Assembly: GCA_030141605.1 (NCBI GenBank)
Contig: JAQGDQ010000059.1
Span: 705,768-769,767, forward strand
DNA: 64,000 bases
From: Tubiluchus corallicola
Taxonomy: Eukaryota > Priapulida > Priapulimorpha > Priapulimorphida > Tubiluchidae
Direction: 5' to 3'
Shown here: positions 1 through 42,964 of the stretch, piece by piece
How the letters are laid out: every line of letters begins with the position of its first letter
Numbering within the stretch: position 1 is the stretch's first letter
Notes under the pieces: model-generated
Told to the model about the DNA's origin: nothing
Seen by the model: the letters and a program-made list of their open reading frames with translations, nothing else
Databases searched by the model: none
Position numbers and translations under genes: made by a program

Positions 1-1835
1 TTTAAAAAAAAAACTTAACATGACATTATTGGGCAATGAAAACTATATGAAGTAGAATGCCATTGTATTCCAGAAGTGTTCACACAGTGCAAACAAATCT
101 TAGCACAGGCTGTCAAAAAGACTCAATCTGCCACTAGATGGGGCCACTTTCCAGCATAACCATATCCTACTATTAATAGTATATAATAGCATTCCTATCC
201 AGGATAATATTTAATTCAATCTATCAGTAGTATATTAACAATCTGGACGTAGTGATGAGAATTGATACGAAAATTTTGATACAATTTCGATACACAAAAA
301 ACAATAAGCAGCTAAATACGACTTTGATTTTGATAGGTAATTTACAAAAAATTTCTAAACGATTTTGACAAACAACAGAGAGATTCGATATGATTTCAAT
401 AAGCATTTTACCAGGCAATTTTGATAGTCCATAACAGAAATTGTTTTGACACAAGTGAAATTTCCAAAACACAATCAGTGAACTACAATTTACCACAATT
501 GTCTTTGTGGTAAAAGTTAAACCAAATATGAAACTCAAATTCACTCAACTAGAACAACAGGCAGTAGCTTGCTAGACATATATTGGGATGTATACCACTT
601 TATTACAGGGATAGGTATACTTATTTAAAATTTTTAGTAAATTTATTTCAAAGTACGTTACTTAGCAAAGTGTGTAGATGTTTAGACAAACATTTACAAT
701 ATCTATACACTTTTACATTTGTCTGCATGTAATAAAAACTTATATACATATAGTTTTAATTTGGGAGAAGCCTGAATGACAAGTACAAAACCAAAATTCA
801 CCTTAAAAACAATTGAAAATTGGAAAAAATAAAATTTAGCTGCACATTTCATTTCTCCTTTACTCCTTTTACATGTATATAGCATACTAACACTTAAATC
901 ACTATATGAAATTTCATGTCAAAAGCAATTTTTTACCTTTTACATACGTGTTTTCAGCACAATTGTGCTATTCAAGAATTTGTAGCATCTTCCGCAAAGT
1001 TTGCACTTTGCAGTTTTATCCACTTTGTTGATTGAAAAATGATCAACACACTTCAACATCACAAAACTTGTGACAGCAAAAATTTAAGTAACATGGATAA
1101 AATAATCAAGGGCAGTCATGGCATGCAAAACATGTGATCACTCAATCACTGACGAGATTGTTGTGATATGTTGCTAGACTGCAGTATGCATATGTAGTTT
1201 GTAGATTTTCAATGTACACAGAGCAAACTGGAAAGGGTGATTTTTACATAATTAATACTTTGAAGCATACTTCAAGTTAATAACATCATAATATGAACTA
1301 TACTATCATTCTCTCGTGTTTATTATTGCTATGCTACAAAAATTTCCAAATGTACACATCAATTTCGACAACAATGCTCAGACTGTATCAATTTCCTATG
1401 GTCATAAACATTTTGTTTTATCGATGCAATAAGCAATATGAAAAATCAATTTTGTGTTGTATCACTTGAATTTTTTTTTGTGTTTTGGCAGTGCGCATAT
1501 AAATATTTTTATTGATTTCAGATTAACGATAGAACAGCAGTGATATTGATGCAAAAATCAATACAAAAAGCTGATCTTTTGTTCATAAAATGATAATCGA
1601 TTCCTATCACTATCTTGAAATAGATCTTCCTGAAATTCTTTCAGGATGTATAGCATAATAGTCTTACAATAAAATTCTATGTTCTAAACAACATATTCGC
1701 GAAATGGATTCCATAGCAAAGTAAACGATGTATCCAGGTAGTTCAGCAGAAAAAACTCAATAAGCAGTTAACCAATGCTTTGCATGCCAGAGTTGTTTCT
1801 GCTATAAAAAGATACAAGTGATAATACACATTTAC
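1..1835 (-). other. 3' flank / terminal intron of the SLC25A11 gene
   Basis: The sequence downstream (on the minus strand) of the last visible SLC25A11 exon contains no segment resembling the conserved carrier C-terminus. The final coding exon must therefore lie left of position 1, and this stretch is at least part of the last intron. Most of it (250-1612) is a candidate hAT-like element described separately. The remaining ends are plain AT-rich sequence in which I see nothing else. Confidence 0.6.
250..1612. mobile_element. candidate non-autonomous hAT-like element
   Basis: The left edge reads TAGTGATGAGAATTGAT and the reverse complement of the right edge reads TAGTGATAGGAATCGAT, which makes an imperfect terminal inverted repeat. 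Both subterminal zones are dense in related short motifs in opposite orientation: TTGATAC/TCGATAC-type on the left, and ATCAAT/ATCGAT/ATCAC-type on the right. Paired subterminal motifs like these are common in hAT elements, where the transposase binds several sites. No transposase ORF is present. The flanks (atctggac and tcttgaaa) do not form a clean 8-bp duplication, so the element is old or the edges are slightly misplaced. Confidence 0.35.
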
Positions 1836-4800
1836 CAGAGCTCCCTTGTATTCAGGTTTCCCATCGATGACTCGCATATTCTGTATACGAGTCTTTGCAA
1901 TATCCACAGGCATAGAAGCAGCTGTAGTTACAAGACCGCTCAGCATACTAGCCGCAAAGTGACAGTTGATGTTATCACCGAAGTAACCTATAAATAGATA
2001 AATTAAATACATTAAATAACTCTGTAATACTACTTCTATATGGGCTAGTATTGTCTACACATTTAAAGAAGTCTAATCTTGCCTATCTTGCCTAAAGAAA
2101 CTGCACTTGGGTTTATAACCAAACCTCGTTATAATGCCCCCCCCCCCTTTATAATGCCAACCTTGCTTAATGCCCACATTTTTGGCAAAACAAATGTCCA
2201 TGTTTGCACAGACATGTGTATTAATGCACCGCGTCATTATGTGAAGCTCATTTAATGCCAACTTTCTTTGCAGTCCAAAAGTAGGCGGTATAAAGCGGTT
2301 TGACTGTGTTCAAGAAAATCAAGAAACTATTAGAAAAAGAAACGGAAACCAAAAACAAACAAAGTTACCTCCATCCTAAATGTATGTTAACTGTTTACTA
2401 GTGGATATGGTAAGAATTTTATAAACCACTCAGGTAGAACTAAGGAATGCTAACAATTACTTCTATTCTTATCTTGTCAAGGTAGAGCCAGAAACATAGC
2501 AGCAGTCGTTACAAGCAGTGGTGTCAACTGATAAAGTGTACTAAGCAAAACTAAACATTTAGAAGAGAAATACAAGTTCAAGGCCTGATCACCACAAATA
2601 AAAACATTAAGAATAATCAAAATCAGTGCCAAATTTAATATACAAAATGCTTACTAATTTAAAAATAACTTAATTTCTTCAGTTATATAAGGAGCAAAAA
2701 TTATCTCCTTCATTTGATAATATGCCTAAAATCAAATCAAATCGGTCTGTTCAATGATGGGTGTTTAAGCACACTTAGAGTGCACAAGCACTGAGCATAC
2801 TCAACCAATTTTTTAAATTCTTATAAGAAAATTTTTTTGTAAATTTTGAATGTACGAAAGTATTTATGTAGCACTCTGTAAATATTACGCTTAAAAACAC
2901 TCTCTCCGGGGTAAGTTGTAATTCAGGTACCTCCAACTTCGATTTCGGGGCTTTTTGCCTGGTATAGAATACACAGCCATCTTCAGTTTGCCTTCCAGTT
3001 TCTTTGAGGCATTACACTAACTAGTGGTCATCATCTAATAGTCTGTTATTATTATTATTATTGACACTTAAAAAGCATCATAACATTAAATTAGCAGACA
3101 GAGCTCTGTTTATCCATATTATCAATAGATTTAAATAGCCTGGATGTTACCTGTTCCGAGTAAAAACTGCTTTGCTTGTGAATAAGAGGCCAACTGAGCT
3201 GCATTTACAACCATTGCTCTTGCTACAGTAGGACCACAACCCTGCATCACAAAAACTGTGAATTAATAAAATACGCAACTTAAAACATCCATAGATATTT
3301 TATTTTTACGTGAAGGGACTCACAATTATCTGGCGTGCACCACTTAATTATCTGTGCACTCAAGTTAATTCCTTAAACATCAGAAATAAAAAAGTTTCTC
3401 TTTTCATCAACTTACCCGCCATAATGTGAGCACTCCTTCTTCTTTAACTATTCTAAACAATGCATCAAAAACATTCCGATAACCTCGCTGTTGAGCTACT
3501 GGTAATCTGAAATGAATTAAAAAAAAGGTATGCACAATGCAAAACAAAACACAAAATAAATTTCAAGTGATTTTGCTACATGGCACGACAAAAATTTATT
3601 ACTGCATGTTTTTACATTTTTCATTTTAATTTTTAAACCCCAATTGAAAACAATAATACAATACAATAGTTTTCCTACCCTCGCTTTAACTTACGAAATG
3701 TAGTCATTTCGAACTGGTCAATAATTCAAAAATTTTTGTGGTGACAAAAGTTATTAGTGACACTGGCAAAACCAAATTTATATCACACTTTCACAATTTT
3801 TGGCTCTACTTGGATGAAAAATTAAATGTCTTTTTGTTTATAATGCCTGACATTGTAATTCAACTCCAAAAAAACCAATAAAGACAAGTACCATTACGGA
3901 TGAAGACACTGTCTGTTGCTGACCAAGTGTAACCAAACTGAGGAAAAAGTTATGCAGCAATAAATGCTAGAATCATTAAAAAAATTGTTAATAATGCACC
4001 TGAATGACAAAAAGAAAAAAGTCTACCTTCCATCCGCACACATCCTTATGAGAGAAATTTCTGCTGGCGTACCCACAAATGCGCCAATTCCTCCAGCTGT
4101 TAATCCAATGCTAGCCTTCACAAAGAAGTTTGGTGGCTGCCCTTCTTTTCTAAAAACAAATATTAACTAATTTAAAAAGAAATGTAACAAACAATAAATT
4201 AAAACAGTAAAACACATTTGAAAAAATTGTTAAAGATTGGCTTTTATGTTTTCAATCTTACGATAATTATAATTTTCCACAATTTATGGACAAGCACATG
4301 CAAAAATAAAAAAGTTTTTCAGTAATCCAAATTTGACTCGAATAAAACAAGCTCTGCAGGCCTACGGAATCTGAAGAGACTGCCCAAATTAACTATGATA
4401 GGGCATCTTCTTTAAATACTTGCAAACAACAAAATTACTGTGTTGTCGGCATAGCAACACAGATTCTTCTTCTAATCAAAAGTGTCTAACTGATAGCTTG
4501 CAGAAAATTGACTTACCCCGCAAATTTATCAAACAATATTGTGTATATGCCTAATCGAGTTGTAGTGTAACTAGCCTGTCGTAATAAGCCCGCAGACAAC
4601 CTATGTATAGAAAATGTATATTATCAGTTTAACAACTTTACATAATGAACAAACGTTCAACAACAGAACACTTTAATATTAAGTTGAGAGTACTTATTAG
4701 CCATTTTATTCTCTAGAAGTTGTCAAACACTTTTTCATTAGTAGCATAAAATCATCTTATTTGTTGCAAATAAGAAAAATACAAGCAGTTCAGTCATTGG

Positions 4801-7800
4801 GCTTTCAGGTCAAATGAAGGAATTACAAAAAAAACTGTACACAGCGTACACAAACAAAACATGTAAAGTGACAAGCACTAGATAAAACAGTTTTTTATAA
4901 CTTGTGAAGATATATATTAATCTGAAAAACTGCTGCAATACAGATTAAAAAGTACAGAATTAAGGTTAAATTTCACAATAAAATAATTCTGTGCTATTAT
5001 AAGTTGTTTTCAATATCATAAAAGTTGTGTAATATCTAAAAATGTTGCAATTACAATGATAATACAATAAAATTAAATTGAGAATCATTCTTAAACACAT
5101 GTACGAAATTAAAAAGCTTTGATCTGTCCATGCAGGTTCATTACTGGATTTAAAAATAATGAAAGATGCGGGGACCATAGCTAATTTTGCAGTTTTCTGT
5201 TTGAAATCTTTAAACTTCATGTGGTTCTGGTATCATGCTATAAGTTTATGGAAATTTTGTAACCTCTTCTTCGAAATGAACCCTCGACTCCCAATTGCGA
5301 AATATTGCACTTCAAAGCTGTTTTCTTCAATGTCTGTAACCAAGCTTGCATATTTATTCTCTTTAAACTGGTATGCATTTTCAATGTTCAAGTCTGACAA
5401 ATCGAATGTCAATAGTTTCTTCAGAAATTTGCTGAATATGCTTATATTAAGATGGATGTAGTTTGTGTACAATCAAGTGGCATAGAGCTAACTCTACTGT
5501 TGTTAAAACCATGTAAATCAACATAAACTATGAAGCCAATTGGCAAAGACATAGTTGTGGTGCCTAATATATCAATGAACACCGCTGTAAAATTGTTCAC
5601 ATATGATAACTTATAAATCAACACTACTTTGGGCTGCGCCTGAATACTTCCAAGTGATTTTTGATCTTGACTTTAATAACACTGCAATTCCTCTCTTCGT
5701 GAGTTTCACTTGTAAACATAAACTCAGTCATTCATAGTCAAGTGAACCAATCACCAACAGATGTTTGTTTTTTGGCCACAGAGAAAATTATGCCACATAA
5801 CACTTAATGTGTGCTCGCCAAAAACTGACAAATTTTAGTGACAAGCACTCAGTCACAAGTCAAAGGTTGTTAACCAGAAAATAATAGATTTGCAAACCAA
5901 ACTTAACTGATGGTACAAACTTCGAAGAACCAGACAATTAATGTGAGCTTCTTGCACAGAAAGAAAGCTCTAAAAACATTTCACAATCTTTGTATAAAAA
6001 TTCCTTTTTGGTACATAAAAAAATAAAGACTGCCATTGAAATTTAGGCAATACATGCTATATACAAAATGTTTAGAAACATACTCCTAATAACTGTACCA
6101 ATTAACAACTAGTTGTACTTTTCAAGTTACAAATGTGTGTAAAAATCTAGTGATGTACAGAACATTATAAATTTTCAAATCTTTGGTTAAATGACATAAT
6201 TTTAGTAAATAGAAAAATGCTATGCATTCTTTAAAACTAGTTGTCTTTTCTAAGCTGCATTTCAGGAAATGTGAATGTTTTAAAAATGGCTAGAAATTAT
6301 TCAGTGCCGACAATACACAGAACTAGCAATATGCTTAGCCATTATCAAAAAGGCATGTGAAGACACTATACAGACTGTTCAATGATAACAGCAAAAACAG
6401 ATTTCAAAAATTCTAAAAATAATTTATTTATTTTTTCTTTTGTTATTTAATGGCATGGTATGTACAACTTTGCTTCATTTGGAATTTAACGGCAAAACTT
6501 ATAAGTATGTAAAACACAGAATCACAAAAATAAGACATCTGGTACAAAAATATTTATACTACAAACTGGAAAAGTTTTAATAAAAAACGATCTGAGGCCT
6601 TATGCGTTGCTTACATAATCTCTGACATTTTCTAACAATTTTTTTTTCAAAAGTAACTAACTAGTCAACAGGAAAAGCCTGTCAACTCACTGCTATCTGA
6701 TCAGAGATATTTTGGGTAACGATCTTGAGTGACTTTTACATGGAAGTGACAGCTGGATCCAAGATATTCTACATTCTTCTGAAATTTCTTTTGCATACTA
6801 CAATATATGTCACACAGAAGCAAAAACATTTAACAGCGTGTTTTCAATAAAATGGCAACGATGTCTTCAGCAACAATAAGAAGAAACAGCCTACTTTATG
6901 GGGATAAGACACAACAGATGCAGCATGAAAATACCATATAGCTTGGTTATCTAAGTTAGTGCACAACTAAGTTGCTTAATAAAAGAAATAACAGCTTGAC
7001 AAAATCAACAAACATGCTGCTTTGAATTCAAGTACAATTTAGTGCCACCTAAAAACAAACTTCGACAAATTTAAATTACACTAAAATAATATGGAAAATA
7101 CCTACTACTATATAGAAATATAATTAAAAAAATGAATGTTGAAAAAGCAGAACCTCTTCAGCAAATTTAATAGCATCAGCATTGTGATGAGCATCATTTT
7201 AAAATACTGAAAGCAACCCAAAGTGAAATAGAGGAACTTAACAGCAATGGAAAAACAATGACAAATAGTGCAATGGCAAGGTAAGAGATGCTATCATGAA
7301 AGTACAGAAATGAAAGTGTTAACAAGCCCAGAGATACTTTTAATTTGCACAAAGACCTTACCCCGTATAGATGCCAATTACTCCTTCATTTCTGAGCACA
7401 GAAGCTATAGCATGAAAACTAGTTTTGTACTGCCGTGCCCCACCACCTTCTCCTAGGTTATTAAAAGCAAGATGAAAGCAGTTTTACTAACAAAATTGTT
7501 GTACAAATGTGGTTAAGCCAACATGTAAAATATTTTTAATAATAATAATAACTATTAAAAAAAAAGTATTGCTTTAATTAATAATTCTCATATTATTATA
7601 GTCATATTCGAATTATGACTACTCAAATGTCTAATTATTTTCTTAAGGCTCGAATTAGTCATATAAAAACACTAGAACCATTTTAAAACTAAAGATGTAT
7701 GCTTAATTGTTTACACTTCTACATACCACTCAACTGCATACGATTCTTGACAAGATCCAGTGGCTGAACAAAACATGTAGCAGCCATGCTGTAATAATAG

Positions 7801-9822
7801 AAAAAAATGGTGCCATTAATTAATACAATATATGCAAAAATGGGTATATTAAAATTTATTTCGTAAAATATTTGATAAGTTCAAGATTAGAAAGGTAATG
7901 TACAAGCCTGTAATGAATTTAACAGAGCTAGCAGTTAAGTGAATTATTTGGGAAATATATTGTATTAAATGTATTATTATAAAAGCATCTCTCTAATTTT
8001 AAATGTAATAATTTAACATAATCAAGTCGGAATCATGCAGCTATAATGTTGGGTCTCTTCAACAATGGCAGGAAGACCGCAGCCTGGCTCATTATCAAGG
8101 ATAACCATCTAAGTCTAAGATGAGCCATTAAGCCAGCAGAGGTATCTTAGGCTCATTCGCACACATGTGTACACTCCCTATTTCTACGAGGTAAACAACC
8201 ACAATGTGTATGGCAAATGAAACTGCCTAGAGAGGGCCATATTGAACCCAGGTGCTCAAGATTCGAAGCACATGCATGAGACAAATTGACTACACAATTA
8301 TAATTTAAACTGTAATGACATAATCATTTTATTTGTGAAATGTCTAAGCATTATCCACAAAACAAATAAATATGTGCTTCTAAAATACAAATAGTTAGCT
8401 AAACAATAAGTCATTCAGCAACAGTAAGTTTAATGATAAGCAACAATTACACAACAGGGTAATAAAAACAATTACACCAAAGTGGACAAAGTGTAATAAT
8501 TACCACCCAGTGATATAGCCTAGTATTTTCTAGCTTGCGTAGTGGGCTATTCTCTTTATAAGCTGACTTGTAGCAAGGATGTTCTGCATGGCTTTGCCTT
8601 AAGTTCTAAATTTCTTATAAAAACATAAGTTATAACATACACAATGCTCAATAATACTGCCGTGTAATTCCCACCATAATGTTCACCAGGAAATTACAAG
8701 GTTTGTCTAACAAGCATTATAGTGAGCTGTTCTACAATGTTTGTGTAATCTGACTATAATTAGAACACCATAATATTACACAATAATACACATTCACATT
8801 ACTGAACCTCTGGATTAATGGTACAAAGGAAGCAATGTAAGATTCCAAGCCCGAATTTATTTAAAGGCCTGCTGCAGACCACCGTTATGGTAAAATGAGA
8901 AGTCAACACGTTTAGAAATGCTCGCTAATACCAGCTGATTTTTATCTGACATTCGTATTAATAAAATTAAAGCACATATACGTAGTACTAGGAGTGAAAA
9001 GCTAAACTTTGCTGATATCAAGTTAGGCCTATATCATTTAAACAGGGTGACAAGATTGGTGCAGAGTTAGCGCAGGTATATATTTGCCACAACCCACAGC
9101 AACACGCAGTTCTCTATGTTTAGGTTGTACACTTCTCAGCCAGGAAAAGTCGTAAACGAACAGTCCAGTGCTATTACCAACAAGTCGAGAGGCTATTAGG
9201 CATAGTAATGTTACTACAATCTATACTATAGCCATATCAGCACATAAAGTCTACAGATATTAAAAACGTAATACTACTTGGTTGCAGTAGAGGTGCAACA
9301 TCTATGTGGTAAAGAATAAGACACGACAGAGCTACCAACTACAGAAGTGAATTTCCAAACTCTGATCGAGTCAGAAGATCCACAAATAGCAAAGCAGTTG
9401 TTGGAATTTGTTGAAATAGCAATGGAAACAACAAAAAGAAGAGGTGTCGTGCTAGATATTTAGCCAAAATAACAATAGTCATAAAAGTTTATAAAGTATT
9501 AAGGTTGATCATAAAGTATTAAGATTTATCACGTTACTTGTGTCTCGCACGGTGATAGTCATTTGTGCCTATCTAACCAGATAGAGTGGACACCGAGGAA
9601 ACAACGAAACAACTAACGAAATGTCAGTAAACCAAAATATAAACTTTAAAATGCTATGGTATAAAGTAGCTAATAATAACTAACACAGAACAGACTAAAC
9701 TGTAAAGTGTAGGCAGGGTTCTCAAAGTCTTACCCTGCTGTTCCACCAAATAAAAATTTGATGCTATTTGGAATCGGTGTTGGTTTCTTCTGTTCAGCAT
9801 CTTCTTTAATTTCTTGCGACAT
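1836..9822 (-). CDS. SLC25A11: mitochondrial 2-oxoglutarate/malate carrier, partial (3' end off window)
   Basis: Inner-membrane antiporter exchanging 2-oxoglutarate for malate in the malate-aspartate shuttle. Eight exons on the minus strand, in order: 9734-9822, 7727-7788, 7362-7452, 4517-4600, 4027-4149, 3416-3506, 3151-3241, 1836-1987. All introns are GT-AG and the phases agree throughout, giving 261 residues from ATG at 9822. The carrier signature appears three times: QPLDLVKNRMQ (about 38-48), TPAEISLIRM (136-145) and MPVDIAKTRIQ (236-246). The RGYRNVF, VVNAAQLASYSQ and DGKPEYK stretches match the family closely. The usual length is about 314 residues, so roughly 50 C-terminal residues (end of repeat 3, last helix) are missing and must be encoded left of position 1. 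The gene is divergent from TXNDC11, with 432 bp between start codons. Its introns carry a MITE and a SINE-like unit. Family identity is very secure. The exact paralogue within SLC25 rests on the whole-length match. Confidence 0.96.
2116..2307. mobile_element. pogo/Tigger-like MITE
   Basis: The left end reads ACCAAACCTCGTTATAATGCC. The reverse complement of the right end reads AGTCAAACCGCTTTATACCGCC. The two align over about 20 bp as an imperfect terminal inverted repeat of the CAGTCAAACC type seen in pogo/Tigger elements. The interior holds four or more TAATGCC repeats and a run of about ten C's. There is no coding capacity. It sits in the SLC25A11 intron between exons 7 and 8, and a TA target duplication is not preserved. 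Confidence 0.5.
8045..8292 (-). mobile_element. tRNA-derived SINE-like unit
   Basis: Read on the minus strand, the unit begins near 8292 with a tRNA-like block. A GGTTCAATA box-B-like sequence at 8240-8248 follows a stem-loop-like GTGCTTCGAATC segment. A unique body follows (GCCTAAGATACCTCTG, GGCTTAATGGCTCATC) and it ends near 8045. The tRNA-like head plus unrelated body is the usual SINE layout. Box A is weak and there is no clear A-tail, so this is an old copy or a related repeat. It lies in SLC25A11 intron 1. Confidence 0.4.
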
Positions 9823-10254
9823 AGCGAAATGTTATATTAATATTTCCCAGCACGTCTACAATTAGAAACAGTTCCAAAGTTTGAACACTTGAACTTTTCT
9901 CGCGAACTTTGGAATTTGACTTTTTTATTAGTTGTGCACCACATGTTGGATCGTCAGTGCAACAGACGCACCGCACTTAATTTGGGATAGCAAAATTTAA
10001 TAGCTATGGTGAATATTGGTGACCCAACTGGGCGCGAAGAAAAAGTTTTTGCAGCCTACATCATTTATTTGTATACACTATAAAGCATGAGGTTTCAGAA
10101 CGGACAAGGGCCATATTTTATATTTTCTATGTTAGTAAAAAAAAAGTTTCGTAGCACATGTACAAGACTGTGGTTGTCAGGTCAGTGATTTTGAGAAGTA
10201 CATGCACGTAATATCTGCGACTACAGGTGAAACGAAGATTTCTGCTAATGATCA
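9823..10254. promoter_or_regulatory. shared bidirectional promoter region
   Basis: Only 432 bp separate the SLC25A11 start codon (minus strand, 9822) from the TXNDC11 start codon (plus strand, 10255). Both promoters and both 5' UTRs must fit here unless upstream non-coding exons exist. The interval contains TCTCGCGA at 9898-9905, most of the TCTCGCGAGA palindrome that is frequent in metazoan divergent promoters. No good TATA box is seen in either direction. Promoter function is inferred from gene geometry. Confidence 0.6.
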
Positions 10255-41545
<31,291 letters not shown>

Positions 41546-42365
41546 TAATGTATTATACCAAATGATATTTTCATGGAAATTATGCACGCAGTTGTCAAAA
41601 TCATGTATTTAAGTGCTAAAACAAGTAGTTCATTTTGCAATTTTGGGACAGTTACTGCTTAGCTCGAAATTATGGGTTGAAGAAAATGGAAATTGTGTAC
41701 TGTTTAACATAGTTAACTGTTCGTGCAGTAATTATGTCACTGTATTAATATAAAAATTGTCAAAGATGTTTTTATCTGGACCAAATTTCTTGAAACCGTA
41801 TGTCTTTCTGTACTTCCTTATTCTCTCATATTTGCATTTCAAGCGCTTGAATTTTGTTCATTTGATGGCAGTTAAGGTTGTAATTACAGTTATGACAAGA
41901 AGCCTTTAATCACAGTTCTTGAAAATTACTTTGCTTAAAATGCTTAAAAATACTTTGCCAGCTTCAGCACCCTAATTTTTAATTTCACTACTTTTGTACA
42001 TGTGCTTGAATGTTATTCTAACCAACCTTTTATGGTTAATTTTTGTGTAAGGAATTTTAATCAAGGTTTTCCAGTTTTTATAGAGCAAATTATCAATTTC
42101 ATGTTTGCCTCATTATATCTCAGTTAGTATATTAATCACGTTTCATGTTAAAGCAGCCTGGCCAAACTGTATGTATTTTACCTATAACATTATTTTGTTA
42201 AGATCCATGTTACTTGGTGCATGCAATTAATAGGAAATGAATAGATAGTATTCATGTTAACAGTATTTACAGTTACTACCATTATTTAATTTATTATTTA
42301 TCAGGGTTGTGTTTATTTGTCACCTAGACTGGTTGAACATAATAAAATAATGGGATGCTTTAAAA
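41546..42365 (+). other. TXNDC11 3' UTR and poly(A) signal
   Basis: After the stop codon at 41543-41545 no further coding is seen. A canonical AATAAA lies at 42341-42346, followed by a GT/T-rich stretch (TTATTGTTGTTTATTT) suitable as a downstream element. This gives a 3' UTR of about 0.8 kb with cleavage near 42365. Confidence 0.6.
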
Positions 42366-42761
42366 ACTTATTGTTGTTTATTTAATAATTTTAAAACGTT
42401 GAATAATTGATGCTACATTGCTCATTTCACTTTCGTGGCATTGTCTCTATTACTCTACCATGGAAATGACGTGTTAAGTAATTAACTTAGCAAATTTTAT
42501 TCTGCAAGACACTCCATTTCTTGCTGCAGAGCTTCTATGTAAAGCTGAGCTGGAATTATAGAACACAACGTGTGGATTTTTTATCGCCTTCTTCTTATGA
42601 TGCATAAAGTTTATCTTGAAATTACATCTCTGAGGAAGCGTAACATTAGCTTATCAACTAATTTGAAGAAAAAGTTGTAGCATTTGTTTAAAACGCAAAA
42701 TTATCAAGGTACAACTGCATGGGCTGAGAAATAAACGTTTTGAGGGTCCAATGAGCGACGA

Positions 42762-42920
42762 ATGGGCGTTGAGCTTGTTGAGGAATTAGTGAGTCAAGAG
42801 GTGCTAAAACTGCAGAGGATCACAATCGTGCTCGGTGTGGTCTGTATTTTGACCACGTTTAGTCTGTGGTTACAACATAAATATTCCTTTTTTCCTCGCT
42901 GGCAGAAAGGCTTGTTTTGA
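42762..42920 (+). CDS. possible 52-residue single-pass membrane mini-gene
   Basis: The ATG is in CGACGAATGGGC context, with an in-frame stop five codons upstream. The product begins MGVELVEELVSQEVLKLQ, has a hydrophobic segment at residues 20-35 (ITIVLGVVCILTTFSL), and ends in an aromatic/basic tail (FFPRWQKGLF). An AATAAA at 42959-42964 lies only 39 bp after the stop, as expected for a compact transcript end. It lies 0.4 kb downstream of the TXNDC11 poly(A) signal on the same strand. I recognise no homologue. It could equally be chance open frame in this AT-rich region. Confidence 0.3.
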   Translation: MGVELVEELVSQEVLKLQRITIVLGVVCILTTFSLWLQHKYSFFPRWQKGLF

Positions 42921-42964
42921 GGTTTGTAATGACAGCACTCTCGTTTTTAAATGTCCTGAATAAA

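Noticed and set aside
3964-4170. Plus-strand 68-codon frame
   Set aside because: Antisense shadow of SLC25A11 exon 5.
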